From positions 470,807 to 534,806 of the forward strand of contig NZ_BNAS01000002.1 in NCBI RefSeq assembly GCF_014653785.1: a stretch of 64,000 nucleotides of DNA, read 5' to 3'. This document shows, one piece after another, positions 1 to 8,195 of the stretch. This DNA comes from Promicromonospora soli (lineage in GTDB: Bacteria; Actinomycetota; Actinomycetes; Actinomycetales; Cellulomonadaceae). The notes under the pieces were generated by a model. That model searched no databases and had not been told where the DNA came from. It saw only the letters and a program-made list of their open reading frames with translations. The translations under genes and the position numbers were made by a program. Position 1 is the first letter of the stretch. Each line of letters begins with the position of its first letter.

Positions 1-512
1 CGCTCGTGGCGTGGACCGCCGACCTCACCGGCGCGTTCCTCCGGGCGCAGGTCGAGGCGGGGGCCAGCGCGGTGCAGCTGTTCGACTCGTGGGCAGGGTC
101 GCTCTCGCTCGCGGACTACACCTCGCGGGTCGCCGCGTCGTCCACCCGGGCGCTGGCGCACATCGCGGACACCGGGGTGCCCGGCATCCACTTCGGCACC
201 GGCACCGGGCACCTGCTGCCCGCCATGCGTTCGGTCCTGGTCTCCGCGGGGATCGCGGACCACGCGGTGGGCATCGACTACCGGACGCCGCTCGACGAGG
301 CGGCCGACCTGCTCCCCGGCGTTCCCCTGCAGGGGAACATCGACCCGGCGCTGCTCGCCGCCCCCTGGGACGTGCTGGAGGCGCACGTACGGGACGTCGT
401 CTCCCGCGGGCTCAAGGCGCCCGGACACGTGGTCAACCTCGGCCATGGCGTGCCGCCGGAGACGGACCCGACGGTGCTGACCCGCGTGGTCGAGCTGGTG
501 CACTCGTTGTGA
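1..512 (+). CDS. hemE: Uroporphyrinogen decarboxylase, C-terminal part (5' end outside window)
   Basis: This is the last ~170 codons of uroporphyrinogen III decarboxylase, which removes the four acetate carboxyls of uroporphyrinogen III to give coproporphyrinogen III in the cytoplasm. The reading frame is open from position 3 with no start inside the window, so the gene is partial because of the window edge. The segment GNIDPALL and the C-terminal NLGHGVPPETDP are family signatures, and the protein ends a few helices later as HemE proteins normally do. It is the first visible gene of a co-directional haem cluster; hemG follows after a gap that holds a 20-bp-arm hairpin. Confidence 0.95.
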   Translation, partial: LVAWTADLTGAFLRAQVEAGASAVQLFDSWAGSLSLADYTSRVAASSTRALAHIADTGVPGIHFGTGTGHLLPAMRSVLVSAGIADHAVGIDYRTPLDEAADLLPGVPLQGNIDPALLAAPWDVLEAHVRDVVSRGLKAPGHVVNLGHGVPPETDPTVLTRVVELVHSL

Positions 513-554
513 GCTGCTGGGCGGCCGGGCCGGCGGCGGCCGGGCCAGCGGTCT

Positions 555-611
555 TTGACCATGCACTTGCTGCCATAACCGGGCCTCGGCCGGCAGCAAG
601 TGCATGGTCAA
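555..611. terminator. Perfect 20-bp-arm inverted repeat after hemE
   Basis: The arms TTGACCATGCACTTGCTGCC (555-574) and its exact complement (592-611) flank a 17-nt loop. It lies 42 nt after the hemE stop and 49 nt before the chosen hemG start. No T-tract follows, so it may attenuate or protect the 3' end of the transcript rather than be a classical terminator. It is unrelated in sequence to repeat families A-D, and no second copy was seen in the window. An upstream in-frame ATG at 604 lies inside the right arm and is an unlikely start. Confidence 0.75.
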
Positions 612-660
612 CGAGAGCGGCTCTCGCGGGCCTCGGTCTCCGACGCGCGATCTGGCCGAG

Positions 661-2361
661 ATGACCGAGATGACCGAGGCCGCCGACGCCGTCGTCGTCG
701 GTGCCGGGATCGCCGGGCTCGTCGCCGCGCACACGCTTTCGGCGCGAGGGCTGCGCGTGGTCGTGCTGGAGGCTGCCGACAGGGCGGGCGGGCCGATCCG
801 TGGCGGGTCGTTCGTGTCGCTGCCGGGGGTGCCCGTGGACCTCGGCGCGGAGTCGTTCGCGGTGCGAGGCGGCGTCGTCGAACGGCTGGCCGAGGAGCTC
901 GGGCTGACCGTCGAGAGCCCCGCCGGGCTCTCTGCCTGGGGTTATGCGGCCGGCCGCGCCTTTCCGCTGCCCGCCGCCGGGGTCCTCGGGATCCCCTCGC
1001 GGCCGTGGGCCGCGGACGTGCGGCGCGCGGTCGGCTGGCCGGGGGCGCTGCGCGGCTCGCTGGACCGGGTGGTGCCGTCGCGGTTCGTCGACACCACCGA
1101 CCTCGGGACGTTCGCGCGGTCGCGGCTCGGGTCCCGGGTGGCGGACCGATTGGTCACGCCGGTGGCGGCCGGGGTGCACTCGGCGCCGCTCGACCGGCTG
1201 GACGTCGCCGCCGTCGCGCCCGGGCTGCTGGACGCGTACGCGCGGACCGGATCCCTCTCGCGGGCGGTGGCGTCGCTGCGGGCGGCAGCTCCCCCTGGGT
1301 CCGCGGTGCGCGGGATCGACGGTGGCATCCATGCCCTGGTGAACGCCCTGGTGGAGCGCCTGGACGTCCGGTTGGGGGCGCGGGTCGTGGGCGTGGAGCG
1401 AGTGCCCGGCGGGGCTGGCACGACCGCGGGAGGCGGTGCTGTGCCCGGGGGGCAGGGCACTTCCGGGCAGGGCAGCTCTGGCCAGGACACTTCCGGCCAA
1501 GGCAGTGTGATGCAGGCCGGTGCCATGCAGGGCAGCGCCGGCCAGGGCACCACCGGCCACGGCACCACCGACTGGCTGGTGCGCACCGAGGGCGGCCAGG
1601 TGCTGCGCGCGCCGCGGCTGGTGCTGGCAACCCGCGCCGAGATCGGTCCGTTGCCCGCTGCCGGTCCCGAGGTCGGTCGGTTGCCTCGAGATCGGTCAAT
1701 CGATGGACCGATCTCGAGGCAACCGACCGATCTCGAAGCGGACTCCCACCAAGGGACCGAGCTCGCACCAGCGCAGCCCGGCATGCCCGCCGCCGCAGAG
1801 CCGAGCGAACTCACCCCGCCGCGCGCCCCCGAGCGCGGCGCGGACATCCGCCTGGTCACGCTGCTCCTGGAGGCGCCCGAGCTGGACGCGGCCCCGCGCG
1901 GTTCGGGGATGCTCGTGGCCCCGGGCATGACGCCGGGCGATGTCCGCGCCAAGGCGCTGACCCACGCGACGGCGAAGTGGCCGTGGCTTGCCCGGCGGGT
2001 GCACGACGCCGTCGGGCCGGGCTGGCACATCGTGCGACTCAGCTACGGCCGCATCGGCGAGCCGACGCCGGACCCCACCGCCGAGGAGGCCGCGCGCGAC
2101 GCTTCGGCGCTGCTCGGCGTCGACCTGACGGGGCGCGTGCGGGACAGCCTGCACCAGCGCTGGGACGGCGCGCTCCCCCCGCCGACGCCGGCCTATCGGG
2201 CCGCGATCAAGCGGTTCGAGCTGGCAGTCCTGACCGAGCCGGGCCTCGACGTCACAGGCGGCTGGATCGCTGGCACCGGCCTCGCGGCGATCGTCGGGCA
2301 CGCACAGGCCACGGCCGAGCGGCTGGGCGAGCGAACAGCGCGTTCTGACACAACGTTCTGA
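661..2361 (+). CDS. hemG: Protoporphyrinogen/coproporphyrinogen oxidase (HemY type) with low-complexity inserts
   Basis: FAD-dependent oxidase that aromatises coproporphyrinogen III or protoporphyrinogen IX. Actinobacterial HemY enzymes usually work on coproporphyrinogen. The N-terminus has the Rossmann FAD motif VVVGAGIAGLVAAH (about residues 11-24) followed by the second FAD contact LEAADRAGG, and the C-terminus has the family segment GGWIAGTGLAAIVGHAQATAE. ATG 661 (or 670) is preferred over ATG 604, which sits in a hairpin. The 566 residues exceed the usual ~470. The excess is two inserts: eight GQGTS-like pentapeptides (residues 264-303) encoded by a 15-bp tandem repeat, and a stretch around residues 327-400 that includes a translated copy of palindromic repeat B (residues 337-358). 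Both keep the frame. They lie around the strand ending VLATRA, so the enzyme is probably still functional, but this needs testing. Confidence 0.88.
   Translation: MTEMTEAADAVVVGAGIAGLVAAHTLSARGLRVVVLEAADRAGGPIRGGSFVSLPGVPVDLGAESFAVRGGVVERLAEELGLTVESPAGLSAWGYAAGRAFPLPAAGVLGIPSRPWAADVRRAVGWPGALRGSLDRVVPSRFVDTTDLGTFARSRLGSRVADRLVTPVAAGVHSAPLDRLDVAAVAPGLLDAYARTGSLSRAVASLRAAAPPGSAVRGIDGGIHALVNALVERLDVRLGARVVGVERVPGGAGTTAGGGAVPGGQGTSGQGSSGQDTSGQGSVMQAGAMQGSAGQGTTGHGTTDWLVRTEGGQVLRAPRLVLATRAEIGPLPAAGPEVGRLPRDRSIDGPISRQPTDLEADSHQGTELAPAQPGMPAAAEPSELTPPRAPERGADIRLVTLLLEAPELDAAPRGSGMLVAPGMTPGDVRAKALTHATAKWPWLARRVHDAVGPGWHIVRLSYGRIGEPTPDPTAEEAARDASALLGVDLTGRVRDSLHQRWDGALPPPTPAYRAAIKRFELAVLTEPGLDVTGGWIAGTGLAAIVGHAQATAERLGERTARSDTTF
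1450..1569 (+). repeat. Eight tandem 15-bp units inside hemG
   Basis: Eight consecutive 15-bp units run without gaps: GGGCAGGGCACTTCC, GGGCAGGGCAGCTCT, GGCCAGGACACTTCC, and five further variants ending GGCCACGGCACCACC. The unit is a multiple of three and starts on a codon boundary, so it encodes pentapeptides GQGTS, GQGSS, GQDTS, GQGSV, MQAGA, MQGSA, GQGTT, GHGTT. Changes in unit number would lengthen or shorten the protein without a frameshift. Confidence 0.95.
1669..1734. repeat. Palindromic repeat B, copy 1 (inside hemG)
   Basis: This 66-bp element has outer arms CGGTCGGTTGC / GCAACCGACCG and inner arms CGAGATCGGTC / GACCGATCTCG around a short centre. It matches the intergenic copy at 45554-45619 over all 66 positions, with differences mainly in compensating pairs. 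Its length (22 codons) keeps the hemG frame open. A degenerate half-copy precedes it at about 1639-1655. Confidence 0.92.
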
Positions 2362-2431
2362 CAGCCCGCCAGCAACCCTGTGAGATGGGCCTTCGGGTTT
2401 CCTCCCGGCGGGGGTTCGGGTGGAGACTGGG

Positions 2432-3517
2432 ATGGTGACCCCGCCCCCCCTGTCCGTCAGCACCCCTGGAAGCACTCCCGGAAGCGCCCAGGGCGACGCA
2501 GTGCCGATCCGCCTCGGCACGCGTGCGAGCGCCCTGGCCACGACCCAGAGCGGTCTGGTGGCCAGGCGCCTCGAGGAGCTGACCGGCCGTCCGGTCGAGC
2601 TGGTGCACATCAGGACCGAGGGTGACGTGAGCACCGGGAGCCTCGCGAGCCTCGGCGGTACCGGCGTCTTCGTGACGGCCCTGCGCGAAGCGCTGCTGGA
2701 CGGCCGCTGCGACGTCGCCGTCCACTCCCTCAAGGATCTCCCGACCACCCCCGCGCCGGACCTCACCTTCGTGACGCCCGAGCGCGAGGACCCGCGCGAC
2801 GCCCTGTGCGCGCGCGACGGGCTCACGCTCACGACGCTCCCGAGGGGCGGGCGCGTGGGCACTGGCTCGCCGCGCCGGGCCGCCCAGATCCGCGCCGCCC
2901 GGCCGGACCTCGACGTCGTCGACATCCGCGGCAACGTCGGCACCCGCCTCGACCGGGCGATCGGCCCCGACGCCGACCTCGACGCCGTAGTCCTCGCGTA
3001 CGCGGGTCTGGCGCGCCTGGGCCGCACCGAGGTGATCAGCGAGGTGCTCGACGTCGACGTGGTGGCCCCCGCGCCGGGGCAGGGCGCGCTGGCCGTGGAG
3101 GTCCGTACCGCCGACATCGTGTCCGACCCTTTGACGGGCACAGGCAAGCGCGGCGGAGCGGCGCCCCGCGTACCCGATCTCGCCGAGGCGATCCACCTGC
3201 TCGACCACCGTCCGACCCGCCTCGCTGTCCTCGCCGAGCGTTCGGTGCTGGCGCGGCTGGAGGCCGGCTGCGCGGCCCCGGTCGGTGCTCACGCCAGGGT
3301 GTCGGGCACCGTCCTCGAGCTGCGGGCCCTCGTGGCCGCAGTCGACGGTTCGGAGCAGATGTCGCGCAGCGGGGAGGCGCTGCTCTCCCAGGACGTCGCG
3401 CCCGAGGCCCTCGACGACGCCGCTCGCAGGCTGGGCACCTCCGTCGCCGAGAACCTGCTGGCCGACGGCGCAGAGCGGCTCGCACCGCTGAGCACGACCG
3501 TCCCGGAGAAGGCGTGA
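2432..3517 (+). CDS. hemC: Porphobilinogen deaminase (hydroxymethylbilane synthase)
   Basis: Polymerises four porphobilinogen molecules into hydroxymethylbilane, using a dipyrromethane cofactor. Family features in order are RLGTRASALATTQS near the N-terminus, VHSLKDLPT with the catalytic-region aspartate/lysine, the substrate-binding segment GTGSPRRAAQ, NVGTRLDR, and LEAGCAAPVG, whose cysteine attaches the cofactor. ATG 2432 is chosen because GGTGGAG lies 7 nt upstream; a GTG at 2420 is in frame but less well placed. The protein has 361 residues, slightly long because of a serine/threonine-rich N-terminal tail. The stop overlaps the hemD GTG start. Confidence 0.94.
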   Translation: MVTPPPLSVSTPGSTPGSAQGDAVPIRLGTRASALATTQSGLVARRLEELTGRPVELVHIRTEGDVSTGSLASLGGTGVFVTALREALLDGRCDVAVHSLKDLPTTPAPDLTFVTPEREDPRDALCARDGLTLTTLPRGGRVGTGSPRRAAQIRAARPDLDVVDIRGNVGTRLDRAIGPDADLDAVVLAYAGLARLGRTEVISEVLDVDVVAPAPGQGALAVEVRTADIVSDPLTGTGKRGGAAPRVPDLAEAIHLLDHRPTRLAVLAERSVLARLEAGCAAPVGAHARVSGTVLELRALVAAVDGSEQMSRSGEALLSQDVAPEALDDAARRLGTSVAENLLADGAERLAPLSTTVPEKA

Positions 3518-4299
3518 CCGAGCCGGTCCCTCCCACGGCCGAACCGCCCGGTCCGGCCGGGCAGCCCGCCGTCCTGGTCGCGCGCGCCCCGGAGCGAGCC
3601 TCCGGGCTGCTCGCGCTGCTGCGCGAGCGAGGGCTCGACCCGGTGGCGGCCCCCGTGATCGAGCGGGCGCCGGTCGAGGACCCGGCAGAGCTGGACGCCG
3701 CCCGCGAGCGCCTTGCCGACGGCGTGTACGCCTGGGTGGTGATCACGAGCGTCAACGCGGTGTACGCCCTGCTCGGCGCCCGCATCGGCGCCTCGCGCAC
3801 CGACACCCCGCCCAGCGACGTCGGACGCACCACCTGGTGGGCCGCCGTCGGGCCCGCGACGCAGCGCGCGCTCGCCCGGTACGACGTCGCCGCGGACCTC
3901 GTTCCGGAGACCGCTAGCGCCGCCGGGCTCGCCGACGCCTTCCCCCGCGCCTCCGCCGGCGCCCCGCGAGTCCTGCTCCCGCTCGGGGACCTCGCGTCCG
4001 ACACGCTGCGTACCGGCCTCGAGGCCAAGGGCTGGACGGTCGACACCGTCACCGCCTATCGGACGGTCGCCCGCGAGCTCCCGCAGGAGCTCCGGCGGCG
4101 GTACGACCTCGTCGTGGTCAGCTCGGGCTCTGCGGCCCGCCAGGTCGCGGCCCAGCTGGGCCCGCAGCGGGTGGTGGCGATCGGGGAGCCGTCGGCCGGC
4201 GCAGCGGGCGACGTCGGGCACACGGTGCTCGCGATCGCCGAAAGCCCCACGGACGAGGCCCTGGCCGACGCCGTGGCGCACGCACTCATCCGAACCTGA
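3514..4299 (+). CDS. hemD: Uroporphyrinogen-III synthase
   Basis: Cyclises hydroxymethylbilane with inversion of ring D to uroporphyrinogen III. The 261-residue protein begins at GTG 3514, which overlaps the hemC stop (GTGA), so translational coupling is likely. The HemD family is weakly conserved. Visible support is the two-lobe pattern: [21 protein letters not shown] at the start, [13 protein letters not shown] (the ITSxNAV motif), [11 protein letters not shown], then a second lobe with [22 protein letters not shown] and [13 protein letters not shown]. The position between hemC and hemB supports the call. The frame stays open far upstream inside hemC, but that extension is out-of-frame hemC sequence. 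Confidence 0.9.
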   Translation: MTEPVPPTAEPPGPAGQPAVLVARAPERASGLLALLRERGLDPVAAPVIERAPVEDPAELDAARERLADGVYAWVVITSVNAVYALLGARIGASRTDTPPSDVGRTTWWAAVGPATQRALARYDVAADLVPETASAAGLADAFPRASAGAPRVLLPLGDLASDTLRTGLEAKGWTVDTVTAYRTVARELPQELRRRYDLVVVSSGSAARQVAAQLGPQRVVAIGEPSAGAAGDVGHTVLAIAESPTDEALADAVAHALIRT

Positions 4300-4379
4300 T
4301 GCACCCGTCGGGCGTTCGGGTCACCGTGATGACCCGGGTGCCTGACGACTCCGTGAGCCAAACAGAAAGAGGGACAACC

Positions 4380-5381
4380 GTGAGCACCACCGGGATCGTG
4401 TACCGGCCGCGTCGTCTGCGTGCCACTCCGGGCATGCGCCGCCTCGTCGCCGAGACCCGACTGCACCCCGCCGACCTGGTGCTGCCGCTCTTCGTCAAGG
4501 AGGGTCTGAGCGAGCCCGCGCCGCTGGCGAGCATGCCAGGGCAGGTGCAGCACACCGAGGACTCCCTGCTGGACGCCGTGCGGGCCGCGCGGGACGCGGG
4601 GCTGGGCGGCGTCATGCTGTTCGGCATCCCCGCGATCAAGGACGCGAGCGGCTCCCAGGGCGACGCCGTGGACGGGATCCTGCAGCGGGCGCTGCGGGCC
4701 TCGCGCAAGGTGCTGGACGAGGGGCTCGCTCCGGGCGCCCCCACCCCGGTCCTCATGGCCGACACCTGCCTCGACGAGTTCACCGACCACGGCCACTGCG
4801 GGGTCCTGACCGGCGACGGCGCGGTGGACAACGACGCGACCCTCGCCCGGTACGCCTCCATGGCGGTGGCGCAGGCGAGGGCAGGCGCGGACGTGATCTC
4901 GCCGTCGGGCATGATGGACGGCCAGGTGGCGATGATCCGCGACGCGCTGGACGACGCGGGCTTCATCGACACGAGCATCCTGGCCTACAGCGCCAAGTAC
5001 GCGAGCGCGTTCTACGGCCCGTTCCGGGAGGCCGTGGACTCGGAGCTCAAGGGCGACCGCAAGACCTACCAGATGGACTTCGCGAACGCCCGCGAGGGTC
5101 TGCGCGAAGCCGACCTGGACCTCGCCGAGGGGGCCGACATGGTGATCGTGAAGCCGGCCGGGTCCTACCTGGACGTCCTGCGCGCCGTCGCCGACCGGAG
5201 CGACGTGCCCGTTGCGGCGTACCAGGTGTCGGGCGAGTACGCGATGATCGAGGCGGCCGGCGCGAACGGCTGGATCGACCGCGACCGGGCCGTCCTGGAG
5301 TCGGTGACGAGCATCAAGCGGGCGGGCGCGGACGTGATCCTCACGTACTGGGCGCTCGAGCTCGCCGAGTGGATCAAGTGA
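4380..5381 (+). CDS. hemB: Delta-aminolevulinic acid dehydratase (porphobilinogen synthase)
   Basis: Condenses two 5-aminolevulinate molecules to porphobilinogen. The 333-residue protein shows [10 protein letters not shown] near the N-terminus, the metal-site segment [26 protein letters not shown], the Schiff-base lysine region [14 protein letters not shown], and [13 protein letters not shown]. In the metal site two of the three cysteines of zinc enzymes are kept while one is aspartate, a mixed zinc/magnesium pattern. GTG 4380 is chosen because AGAGGGA lies 6-7 nt upstream; an in-frame ATG at 4299 overlapping the hemD stop is an alternative that would add 27 atypical residues. Confidence 0.95.
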   Translation: MSTTGIVYRPRRLRATPGMRRLVAETRLHPADLVLPLFVKEGLSEPAPLASMPGQVQHTEDSLLDAVRAARDAGLGGVMLFGIPAIKDASGSQGDAVDGILQRALRASRKVLDEGLAPGAPTPVLMADTCLDEFTDHGHCGVLTGDGAVDNDATLARYASMAVAQARAGADVISPSGMMDGQVAMIRDALDDAGFIDTSILAYSAKYASAFYGPFREAVDSELKGDRKTYQMDFANAREGLREADLDLAEGADMVIVKPAGSYLDVLRAVADRSDVPVAAYQVSGEYAMIEAAGANGWIDRDRAVLESVTSIKRAGADVILTYWALELAEWIK

Positions 5382-5392
5382 GGGCGGATCAA

Positions 5393-6805
5393 GTGATCGA
5401 ACCGATGAACGAGCCCGGGACCACCCTGGGGCAGGAACCGGCTGCCGAGGCCCACGGCCTGCGCCGCGTCCCGGAGCCGAACCACGCGGCGTTCCTGCGT
5501 GCGCAGGGCGCGATCCCGGGCGGCGTGAACTCGCCGGTCCGCGCGTACCGCAGCGTGGGCGGCGACCCGCGGTTCCTCGCCTCGGCCCGCGGCCCGTACG
5601 TCACGGACGTGGCGGGGCGCGAGTACGTGGACCTGGTCTGCTCGTGGGGTCCGGCGCTGCTGGGGCACGCGCACCCCGAGGTCGTCGCGGCGGTGCAGGA
5701 GGCCGCCGCGCTCGGCCTGTCGTTCGGCGCCCCGACGGTCGGGGAGGTCGACCTCGCGGAGGAGGTCCGCCGCCGCGTACCGGCTGCCGAGCGCGTCCGC
5801 CTCGTGTCCACGGGCACGGAGGCCACGATGACGGCGATCCGCCTCGCCCGAGGGTTTACGGGCCGGCCGCTGATCATCAAGTTCGCCGGCTGCTACCACG
5901 GGCACGTGGACGGGCTGCTGGCCGAGGCCGGGTCGGGAGTCGCGACGCTCGCGCTGCCTGGTTCGGCGGGCGTGACCGAGGCAGCGGCGGCCGAGACCCT
6001 GGTGCTGCCCTACAACGACCTCGCTGCCGTCGAGGCCGCGTTCTCGCAGCGCGGTTCCGAGATCGCCGCGGTCATCACCGAGGCGTCGCCCGCGAACATG
6101 GGCGTGGTGCCGCCCGCCGAGGGGTTCAACGAGGGCCTCCGGCGGATCACGTCGGCGCACGGCGCACTGTTCGTCATGGACGAGGTGCTCACCGGCTTCC
6201 GCGTGGGCCCGGCGGGCTGGTGGGGGCTGGAGAACGACGCCATCCGGGCCGCCGGGGGCGAGGGCTACACCCCCGACCTGTTCACGTTCGGCAAGGTCAT
6301 CGGCGGCGGGATGCCCGTGGCGGCGCTCGGCGGTGCGGCGGAGATCATGAACTATCTGGCGCCCCTGGGGCCCGTGTACCAGGCGGGCACGCTGTCCGGT
6401 AACCCCGTTGCGGTCGCCTCGGGTCTCGCGACCCTGCGGCTGGCCGACGCCGCCGTGTACGCCCGGGTGGACGAGGTGGCCGCCGCGCTGTCGGACGCCG
6501 TCGGCGAGGCTTTGACCGCCGAGGGTGTGGAGCACCGCGTGCAGCGCGCCGGATCGCTGTTCTCGGTGTTCTTCGGGCCGCTCGCCGCGGCGTCCGGGGT
6601 GCGCGACTACGCGCAGGCCCAAGCGCAGGAGACCTTCCGGTACACGGCGCTGTTCCACGCGATGCTCGAGGCCGGGGTCAACCTGCCGCCGTCGGTCTTC
6701 GAGGCCTGGTTCGTGTCCGCGGCGCACGACGACGCCGCGGTGAGCCGGATCCTCGACGCACTCCCGGGCGCGGCAAAGGCGGCGGCTGCCGCCACCCCGA
6801 GGTAG
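5393..6805 (+). CDS. hemL: Glutamate-1-semialdehyde 2,1-aminomutase
   Basis: PLP enzyme that converts glutamate-1-semialdehyde to 5-aminolevulinate, the committed C5-pathway precursor. Motifs include [41 protein letters not shown], the PLP aspartate in [10 protein letters not shown], and the catalytic lysine in [21 protein letters not shown] 5393 is chosen because GAGGGCGG lies 5 nt upstream; ATG 5405 and GTG 5369 are alternatives. The hemB stop and this start sit in the two units of a short duplication (GGATCAAGTGA at 5371 and 5386). It is the last gene of the haem operon; repeat C follows it. Confidence 0.95.
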   Translation: MIEPMNEPGTTLGQEPAAEAHGLRRVPEPNHAAFLRAQGAIPGGVNSPVRAYRSVGGDPRFLASARGPYVTDVAGREYVDLVCSWGPALLGHAHPEVVAAVQEAAALGLSFGAPTVGEVDLAEEVRRRVPAAERVRLVSTGTEATMTAIRLARGFTGRPLIIKFAGCYHGHVDGLLAEAGSGVATLALPGSAGVTEAAAAETLVLPYNDLAAVEAAFSQRGSEIAAVITEASPANMGVVPPAEGFNEGLRRITSAHGALFVMDEVLTGFRVGPAGWWGLENDAIRAAGGEGYTPDLFTFGKVIGGGMPVAALGGAAEIMNYLAPLGPVYQAGTLSGNPVAVASGLATLRLADAAVYARVDEVAAALSDAVGEALTAEGVEHRVQRAGSLFSVFFGPLAAASGVRDYAQAQAQETFRYTALFHAMLEAGVNLPPSVFEAWFVSAAHDDAAVSRILDALPGAAKAAAAATPR

Positions 6806-6815
6806 CGCCTCCCGC

Positions 6816-6857
6816 TGGTCGAGCTTGTCGAGACCCCGGTCTCGACGGGCTCGACCA
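6816..6857. repeat. Palindromic repeat C, after hemL
   Basis: Arms TGGTCGAGCTTGTCGAGACC (6816-6835) and GGTCTCGACGGGCTCGACCA (6838-6857) pair with two mismatches. It begins 10 nt after the hemL stop and may end the haem transcript. Related copies or halves occur at 23531, 27834, 29895 and 50284. Confidence 0.88.
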
Positions 6858-6949
6858 CCGAGCCGCAGCCCATTGACCGCTGCCTGCCCTTCTGCCACGC
6901 TCTGCGCGCCGCGCGCACGGTGCGCGCGGTTCGAGATGAGGGAAAGAAC

Positions 6950-7249
6950 ATGGTCTTCTTCGGCTGGGGTAGCAAGAGCAAGACGGCGCCGCTGGACGCG
7001 GGGCGAGCCCTGGTGCTGCGGTACTCGTACTTCCACCTGTTCTGGTTGCTGCGGTTCTCGTGGGGCCTGAAGTACAGCCTCGCGACCGCCACCGAGGCAG
7101 GGTGGGCGACACGGCCGCTCTCGGACGACGAGGCCATGCAGCTCGACGCGCCCAACCGCCTGACGCTGAACCTGTGGTGGCGGTTCAGCCTCCTGCTGTT
7201 CGCGGCGCTGGCCGTTGTCGCCATCGTCATCGGCAACCTGACGCGCTGA
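6950..7249 (+). CDS. Small membrane protein of unknown function
   Basis: A 99-residue protein not recognised as a named family. It starts at ATG 6950 with GAGGGAAAG 2-10 nt upstream. The N-terminal half is aromatic (FFGWGS; RYSYFHLFWLLRFSWG), and one clear membrane segment (FSLLLFAALAVVAIVIG) lies at the C-terminus, so a single-pass membrane protein is likely. It sits between the haem operon and the copper operon on the same strand, with separate flanking elements on each side. No function can be assigned from sequence. Confidence 0.7.
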   Translation: MVFFGWGSKSKTAPLDAGRALVLRYSYFHLFWLLRFSWGLKYSLATATEAGWATRPLSDDEAMQLDAPNRLTLNLWWRFSLLLFAALAVVAIVIGNLTR

Positions 7250-7312
7250 CCGGGCCAGGCGGCCCGGTCGGACCACTTTCCGGTGTATCCGATCCGCGGG
7301 GTGCGGCGGCCA

Positions 7313-7346
7313 GCCGTCCACGTACGGCGCGCCGTACGTGGACGGC
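7313..7346. promoter_or_regulatory. Perfect 34-bp palindrome upstream of csoR
   Basis: GCCGTCCACGTACGGCG (7313-7329) is followed immediately by its exact reverse complement (7330-7346), with no loop. Because there is no loop it is better suited to a symmetric protein-binding site than to an RNA hairpin. It lies 18 bp upstream of the csoR -35 and 64 bp after the previous gene. It does not resemble the CsoR operator, so a second regulator is possible. Confidence 0.7.
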
Positions 7347-7363
7347 AGCCGCCACCTGCACAC

Positions 7364-7391
7364 TTGACTCACTACCCCCGTGGGGTATCTC
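7364..7391 (+). promoter_or_regulatory. csoR promoter with CsoR-type operator
   Basis: A -35 box TTGACT (7364-7369) and a -10-like TATCTC (7386-7391) are 16 bp apart. The spacer holds TACCCCCGTGGGGTA (7373-7387), a palindrome of the TACCCnnnnGGGTA type bound by copper-sensing CsoR repressors. The predicted transcription start is next to the csoR ATG at 7400, which implies a leaderless mRNA. Repression by apo-CsoR and release by Cu(I) is inferred from family knowledge. Confidence 0.85.
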
Positions 7392-7399
7392 ATGGACGC

Positions 7400-7774
7400 A
7401 TGACTGAGACGACGGAGACCACCGAGGCGGCAGTGGTCGCCGTCCCAGGCGGTCAGCATGAGCACGACGACGCGGCTGGAGAGCACGACGGGCCGCACGG
7501 CTACGCGTCCGACAAGACCGGGTACCTCAAGCGCATGCGCCGCATCGAGGGCCAGGTGCGCGGCATCGCGCGGATGATCGACGAGGACGTGTACTGCATC
7601 GACGTGCTCACCCAGGTCAGCGCCGTGACCAAGGCGCTGCAGGCCGTGAGCTTGGCGCTCGTGGAGGACCACCTGGGGCACTGCGTGGTGGACGCGGCGA
7701 AGGCGTCCGACGACGCGGGTGCCGCTAAGGTCCGTGAGGCGTCCGAGGCGATCGCCCGCCTCGTCCGCATGTGA
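7400..7774 (+). CDS. csoR: Copper-sensing transcriptional repressor CsoR
   Basis: A 124-residue all-helical repressor of the CsoR/RcnR family. After an acidic/histidine-containing N-terminal tail, the core reads YLKRMRRIEGQVRGIARMIDED, then the Cu(I) ligands Cys in VYCIDVL and His-Cys in EDHLGHCVV, giving the Cys-His-Cys set typical of CsoR. The tail (about 30 residues, HEHDDAAGEHDGPHG) is histidine-rich and could bind metal as well. It starts the operon csoR-copZ-copA and is preceded by its own operator, so autoregulation is likely. ATG 7400 is almost at the predicted transcription start. Confidence 0.94.
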   Translation: MTETTETTEAAVVAVPGGQHEHDDAAGEHDGPHGYASDKTGYLKRMRRIEGQVRGIARMIDEDVYCIDVLTQVSAVTKALQAVSLALVEDHLGHCVVDAAKASDDAGAAKVREASEAIARLVRM

Positions 7775-7857
7775 CCAGACGGCATGTCAACATCAGTCCG
7801 CATGCGACCATCGATCCGCGTGTGAACGCTAACCAGCCCGCAAACCGAGGAGACGAC

Positions 7858-8166
7858 ATGACCACCGTGACCAAGCTGGCCGTGACGGGCATGACCTGTG
7901 GGCACTGCGTGTCCGCCGTGACCAACGAGCTCCGGAGCGTCCCGGACGTCCAGGACGTGAGTGTCGAGCTGCGCGTCGGCGACGCCTCGCTGGTGCGCGT
8001 GATCTCCAAGCTGCCGCTCGCCGAGGCACCCCTGCGCGACGCCGTGGACGAGGCCGGCTACGAAGTGACCGACGTCGACGTCCTCGAGAACGCCGTCGCC
8101 GCCGAGTCCGCCGCGCAGGCCCCCGGGCGCCAGGCGCACCGCATGCTGCCGGTCATCTCGTCCTGA
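7858..8166 (+). CDS. copZ: Copper chaperone, HMA domain (CopZ-like)
   Basis: A 102-residue cytoplasmic protein with one heavy-metal-associated domain. MTCGHC near residues 12-17 carries the two cysteines that bind Cu(I), and the fold ends at about residue 70 (DEAGYEV). The C-terminal ~30 residues (alanine-rich) are extra compared with the ~68-residue CopZ. ATG 7858 has GAGGAG 5 nt upstream. It lies between csoR and copA and is expected to deliver copper to the CopA ATPase. Confidence 0.92.
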   Translation: MTTVTKLAVTGMTCGHCVSAVTNELRSVPDVQDVSVELRVGDASLVRVISKLPLAEAPLRDAVDEAGYEVTDVDVLENAVAAESAAQAPGRQAHRMLPVISS

Positions 8167-8195
8167 CGCTGCCCAGAACAACCCTGCCCAGAACC

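Noticed and set aside
2806-3513. N-terminal extension of hemD into hemC
   Set aside because: It is out-of-frame hemC sequence; GTG 3514 overlaps the hemC stop in the usual coupled way.
5165-7681. An 838-codon minus-strand open frame over hemB, hemL and csoR
   Set aside because: It is antisense to strongly recognised haem and copper genes; it has no domain and reflects high-GC frame openness.
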